Positions 44,201 to 46,161 of a stretch of 46,161 nucleotides of DNA are shown here, piece by piece. The stretch covers positions 1 to 46,161 of the forward strand of contig NZ_NFLV01000027.1 in the NCBI RefSeq assembly GCF_002161065.1. The letters run 5' to 3'. The DNA comes from Eubacterium sp. An11. GTDB lineage: Bacteria > Bacillota > Clostridia > Lachnospirales > Lachnospiraceae. The translations under genes were made by a program, and so were the position numbers. Below the pieces are notes generated by a model, which searched no databases, was not told where the DNA came from, and was given only the letters and a program-made list of their open reading frames with translations. Every line of letters begins with the position of its first letter. Positions within the stretch are counted from its first letter, which is position 1.

Positions 44201-45847
44201 TCCTGACAGCGTACCGGTGAATTTTCCCTTCGGAGCGCCATTTCCCGGCGCTTCCATCTCGGCTGTCAAAACATTTTTTCCGGAACCATATACGGACACA
44301 TCCGCAATATAGGCAACACCGACGCCGCCGGACAATTTCAGCTTTGGCAGCGTCAATTCTACTTCTCCTGAACTATATACACTGCTGTTGGCCAAATCCA
44401 GTCCAAGAGAAGTTGTCACCGCCACGCCGGCTTCTCCCGAGAACTTCACCACAACCGGAACGACAACAACCACTGTCTGCCATTTCTGCTCCGCTTTCGC
44501 TTTAATCTCTATGAAAGACTTTCCGCCAAAAGACTGGATTCCATCTTCTGTGATCGTGCCTTCCGCATAAGCAAAGAAGCTGATATCCGGCTTCACCTTC
44601 ATTCCCATGGAAGCCGTTCCGTGTTTGCTGGACAAAAGTGCCTTGCATCCTTTTCTATAAGATTCTTTCTGCGTCTCTATGAACTTTTTAAAGGTTGCCC
44701 ATCCATTTTCATCCAAATCCTCTAAACTATCGACTCCCACGCCGAGCCGGAACTCATTTCCTTCCCGTTCAAACTGCACCGGGATTTCTCCAAAATCCAG
44801 CGAGACCTCTCCGCCGCCGATCAGAGGAATATTATCGGGAACCTCAAACTCCACATCGCCGCCGACCGTCAACTCCATGTCATTTTCTTCGGTATCATCT
44901 CCGGTTACGGTAGTATTACCGGATGGCAGCGGTGGCAGCGGAACATCATCCGGACAAGTACTGCTGTAATGAATGGCAGCAGTTTCTAAAGCGACATTAT
45001 AGTCTTTGATCGTAATGTTTTGCCACGCTTCTTTATTGCCGCCATAATAGACATCTGTCAAACTGTCACACATATGAAATGCATATTCATCTATCCCCGT
45101 CACACTTTCCGGAATTCCTATGCCTCTCAAACTGATACAATTGCAAAATGCAGTATCTTCTATCTTTGTTACGCCCTCCGGAATCTCATACACGGTCTGC
45201 TTTTTCCCAATGGGATAACAAAGTAACGTGGTTTTTTCTTTATCAAATAACACGCCATCTTCTGAGGAATACGCCGTATTATTTTTATCTACCTTTATGC
45301 TGCGCAGACCGCTGCAATATCCAAACGCACTATTTCCAATGCTTGTCACGCTTGCCGGAATCTCTATATTGTCCAAACCAACACAATTTTGAAATGCCTC
45401 TTCCCCTATTTTTCTTGTTTTGTCCGGAATCTCTATGCTGCTCAGATTGCCACAGCCCCAAAATGCCCAGCTCTCTATTTTTTCCAAATTTTTCGGCATC
45501 TTCACACTATTCAAACTGCCGCAATTGTCAAATGCAAAAGCTTCTATCACTGTCACGCTATCCGGCAGCTCTACACTGCTCAAATTGATACAACTTCCAA
45601 ATGCTCTGATTCCCACTTCCTCCACTAAAACTCCTCCAATGGTATCCGGAATAACTGCCTCCGTGACACTCTCATCACAGTCCGTAATGGTTCCCGTGGA
45701 CATATCAAACGTTATATTTCCTCCTGTAACCGCATAAGTAATTTCCGTATCCGCTGCTTCTATCTTCAGTCCAGGCACAGAAAGAACCATAGTGAGCACG
45801 ACTATCATTGCCATCATACAGGAAATCAATCTTTTTTCCCACATCAT
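41258..45847 (-). CDS. Secreted BspA-type LRR protein with CARDB-like and Big domains
   Basis: 1529 aa. A signal peptide (MMWEKRLISCMMAMIVVLTMVLSVPG, then EAADT) is followed by about six BspA-type leucine-rich repeats (near residues 50-290, with FGSCINLSSVELPDSVT, IGEEAFQNCVGLDNIEIPASV). A long middle region of unknown fold comes next, then CARDB-like Ig modules (about 1020-1228), a Big_3 domain (about 1228-1300) and a Pro/Gly/Asn linker. Two Big_2 domains (about 1360-1530; ISPVNASDQRLIWSTSNPKVATV) end in VTIKLK. There is no sortase motif or membrane tail, so it is probably released or bound through its Ig-like modules. The start at 45847 fits GAGGG 9 nt upstream; ATG 45856 is the alternative. 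It has a separate promoter and terminator. Confidence 0.88.
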   Translation of the reverse strand: MMWEKRLISCMMAMIVVLTMVLSVPGLKIEAADTEITYAVTGGNITFDMSTGTITDCDESVTEAVIPDTIGGVLVEEVGIRAFGSCINLSSVELPDSVTVIEAFAFDNCGSLNSVKMPKNLEKIESWAFWGCGNLSSIEIPDKTRKIGEEAFQNCVGLDNIEIPASVTSIGNSAFGYCSGLRSIKVDKNNTAYSSEDGVLFDKEKTTLLCYPIGKKQTVYEIPEGVTKIEDTAFCNCISLRGIGIPESVTGIDEYAFHMCDSLTDVYYGGNKEAWQNITIKDYNVALETAAIHYSSTCPDDVPLPPLPSGNTTVTGDDTEENDMELTVGGDVEFEVPDNIPLIGGGEVSLDFGEIPVQFEREGNEFRLGVGVDSLEDLDENGWATFKKFIETQKESYRKGCKALLSSKHGTASMGMKVKPDISFFAYAEGTITEDGIQSFGGKSFIEIKAKAEQKWQTVVVVVPVVVKFSGEAGVAVTTSLGLDLANSSVYSSGEVELTLPKLKLSGGVGVAYIADVSVYGSGKNVLTAEMEAPGNGAPKGKFTGTLSGELGVSATALCFSYEKALLEGDWEYYSSENAKARSKSAPYSLPDEGQWEIKRTDSSAWNGKMSSQKKSRAKAANTDGVEATKESAVQVLQSDIYASAKPTLLQTDSGKKVLIYTADLSGRTTGNHTAVVYSVYDENTATWSDPVQVDDDETADFDAVAAVNGENVYIAWSDAKRTFTETEDEPQTENSMKEMASACEITVARLNLEGTAGEKVAIYQLTNNDYADLKPAVTVNNHVPYIAWYENQNNDILEGTGTNIVHVAALEENAFVPRPSYEVNAPVQSVAIGSMGNDIMAAWECSSGTEENLETTISVMDMQGTVTEVASRSQNQKPSFARINEQNVLLWYAEDADGAASLQYADVPGGEIHTYLEDAVITSDYNVIEGNDCELVVCASNKPEEDTDGSNLYAYVMRKGQISEPVTLTDVNGYAANPSGIWNETDFEFLFTRTDAAFNGELGMETTTDLCISSVLPQSKLEMGAIEYTEEDMMPGDTAVLTVPVTNDGLESTGTNDKVQIVCGTEVIREAVLSQKMEPGQTEQVEITADMPENLPENAELTVQTISEAGGSDDTQQITAGGAEMNLTVEQPDMDTFSVIVSNTSGYDTTASLFIKNETGETLGTEELGNIAAGEQFTRSFTRENLAALGSDTLEIEVTNGKQDLLPFNNTASIYVGEDTLKTLDHLVASKMKAEYKKGEVLNLNDLQIRAVYTDGSEAIVTDYTTNVSDIDMKVPGEKELVITYEEVYRTRKVNMPITVRNVSEDKPEEPDTPGGGHQTEPDKGNNQTIPGASSGQNAGQNTVHTDNMQRPIKINAMRLSAISNKIAAGKRVKLTADISPVNASDQRLIWSTSNPKVATVSQSGVVTVKKKTGGKSVIITARAADGSGAAATFRIKSMKGVVKKVTIAGAKKRTVKAGQKLKLKAKVTAAKGANKKLIWTSSNTKYATVSASGKVKTKKPGKGKKVKITAMATDGSNKKMTVTIKLK

Positions 45848-45952
45848 TTCATCCATCCCTCTTTTCTCTGCAAGATTAATTCTTTTATCGTTTCTTCGCT
45901 GAAATATCTTTTCTTCCTCGCCACCTCGCTTTTGAACACAAAATGTAATAAA

Positions 45953-45961
45953 ATTATATCA
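45953..45961 (-). promoter_or_regulatory. Extended -10 promoter of the LRR-protein gene
   Basis: On the minus strand TGATATAAT (45961-45953) is a TG-extended TATAAT box. No convincing -35 hexamer lies 17 bp upstream, as expected for extended -10 promoters. The leader to the start codon is about 105 nt. The rest of 45857-46040 shows no gene. Confidence 0.5.
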
Positions 45962-46050
45962 TAACTTTGGAATTATTGGCCTATTACTTTATAAGCAGTA
46001 TCTCTCAATCATTTTATCATTAAAAAAAGGATACGGCGCATAATGATATG

Positions 46051-46102
46051 CTCCCCTTTAGGTAGACAGTTGAAATAATAAAACTGTTTATCTGGAGGGG
46101 AG
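46051..46102 (+). promoter_or_regulatory. Hairpin enclosing the transposase ribosome-binding site
   Basis: AGGTAGACAGTT (46060-46071) pairs with AACTGTTTATCT (46082-46093) over 12 positions including two G-U pairs. Outside a 3x3 internal loop, CTCCCC (46051-46056) pairs with GGGGAG (46097-46102). The GGAGGGGAG ribosome-binding site is therefore in the 3' arm. RNA read in from outside the element would fold and hide it, whereas a transcript starting inside would lack the 5' arm. Translation control is inferred. Confidence 0.6.
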
Positions 46103-46109
46103 TTTTATT

Positions 46110-46161
46110 ATGCCTAGAGGAATATTACCAGAAGTGAAGCTACGGGCCGTAAAAGATTACA
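46110..46161 (+). CDS. Transposase N-terminus (IS3-type OrfA), cut by the window end
   Basis: Only 17 codons are visible: MPRGILPEVKLRAVKDY. The pattern E-V-K-x-x-A-V-x-x-Y is the beginning of the helix-turn-helix of IS3-type OrfA transposases. GGAGGGGAG lies 7 nt upstream, inside the hairpin. The remaining gene is beyond position 46161. Confidence 0.55.
   Translation, partial: MPRGILPEVKLRAVKDY

Larger units (their letters stand above)
46043..46161 (+). mobile_element. Left end of an insertion sequence, probably IS3-type (partial)
   Basis: The segment opens with a TGATATGCTCCCC end-like sequence, contains a short promoter-like and hairpin region, and enters a transposase start at 46110. 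The exact left boundary and the family are inferred. The right end lies beyond the window. Confidence 0.55.

Overview
The window looks like a chromosomal segment from a gut-type Clostridia, most likely a Lachnospiraceae member. The inference rests on the gene content and style: class III fructose-bisphosphatase, a ClpX with an acidic N-terminal extension, long-form HPF, the TsaE/TsaB/RimI/TsaD cluster, BspA-type leucine-rich-repeat and Cna-B/InlB-repeat surface proteins, strong AGGAGG ribosome-binding sites and moderate GC content. No taxonomic search was possible.

Layout. (1) Positions 1 to about 2425 are AT-rich and look like the end of an integrated element. Three decayed minus-strand genes (including a Ras/Era-like GTPase remnant with a DUF697-type C-terminus) are followed by an intact Phd/Doc toxin-antitoxin pair, short direct repeats, and then the 3' half of a tRNA-Pro(CGG) gene (2384-2425), which reads as an attachment-site scar. 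(2) 2557-10494 is a 2645-aa sortase-anchored giant surface protein. (3) 10774-15540 holds ilvN, ilvB and a large aconitase-superfamily hydratase, each transcription block having a recognisable promoter or terminator. (4) 15772-16330 contains two copies, in opposite orientation, of a nested-palindrome repeat with a conserved 77-nt core; the second supplies the stop codon of a P-type ATPase homologue that has lost every catalytic motif. (5) 17930-33977 is a long run of minus-strand housekeeping genes: fbp, a clpX-like gene, ispD, tsaD, RNase Z, a zinc-ribbon protein, rimI, tsaB, tsaE, a YcxB-like protein, tex, prfB, secA and hpf. (6) 34021-34400 is an AT-rich non-coding stretch with three perfect DnaA boxes in 79 bp. 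(7) 34411-41147 is a mixed accessory region: an LspA-like protein, a NitT/TauT-type ABC ATPase with a truncated permease, an AAA/PD-(D/E)XK protein, a DUF2975/XRE/secreted-protein operon with a palindrome in its promoter, a GNAT protein and an iron-sulfur-flavoprotein-like reductase. (8) 41258-45847 is a secreted BspA-LRR/Big-domain protein, and the window ends inside the start of an insertion-sequence transposase whose ribosome-binding site lies in a strong hairpin.

Functional links. tsaE, tsaB and tsaD together provide most of the t6A37 tRNA modification machinery. ilvBN form acetohydroxyacid synthase. hpf, secA and prfB serve ribosome hibernation, secretion and termination. The two large surface proteins and the minus-strand bias from 2.5 to 34 kb are the dominant large-scale features.

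Most unusual items: the paired nested repeats with compensating stems (15772-16330), the orphan DnaA-box cluster (34181-34288), the catalytically dead P-type ATPase homologue (16320-17798), and the tRNA-Pro attachment scar with its decayed cargo (1-2425).
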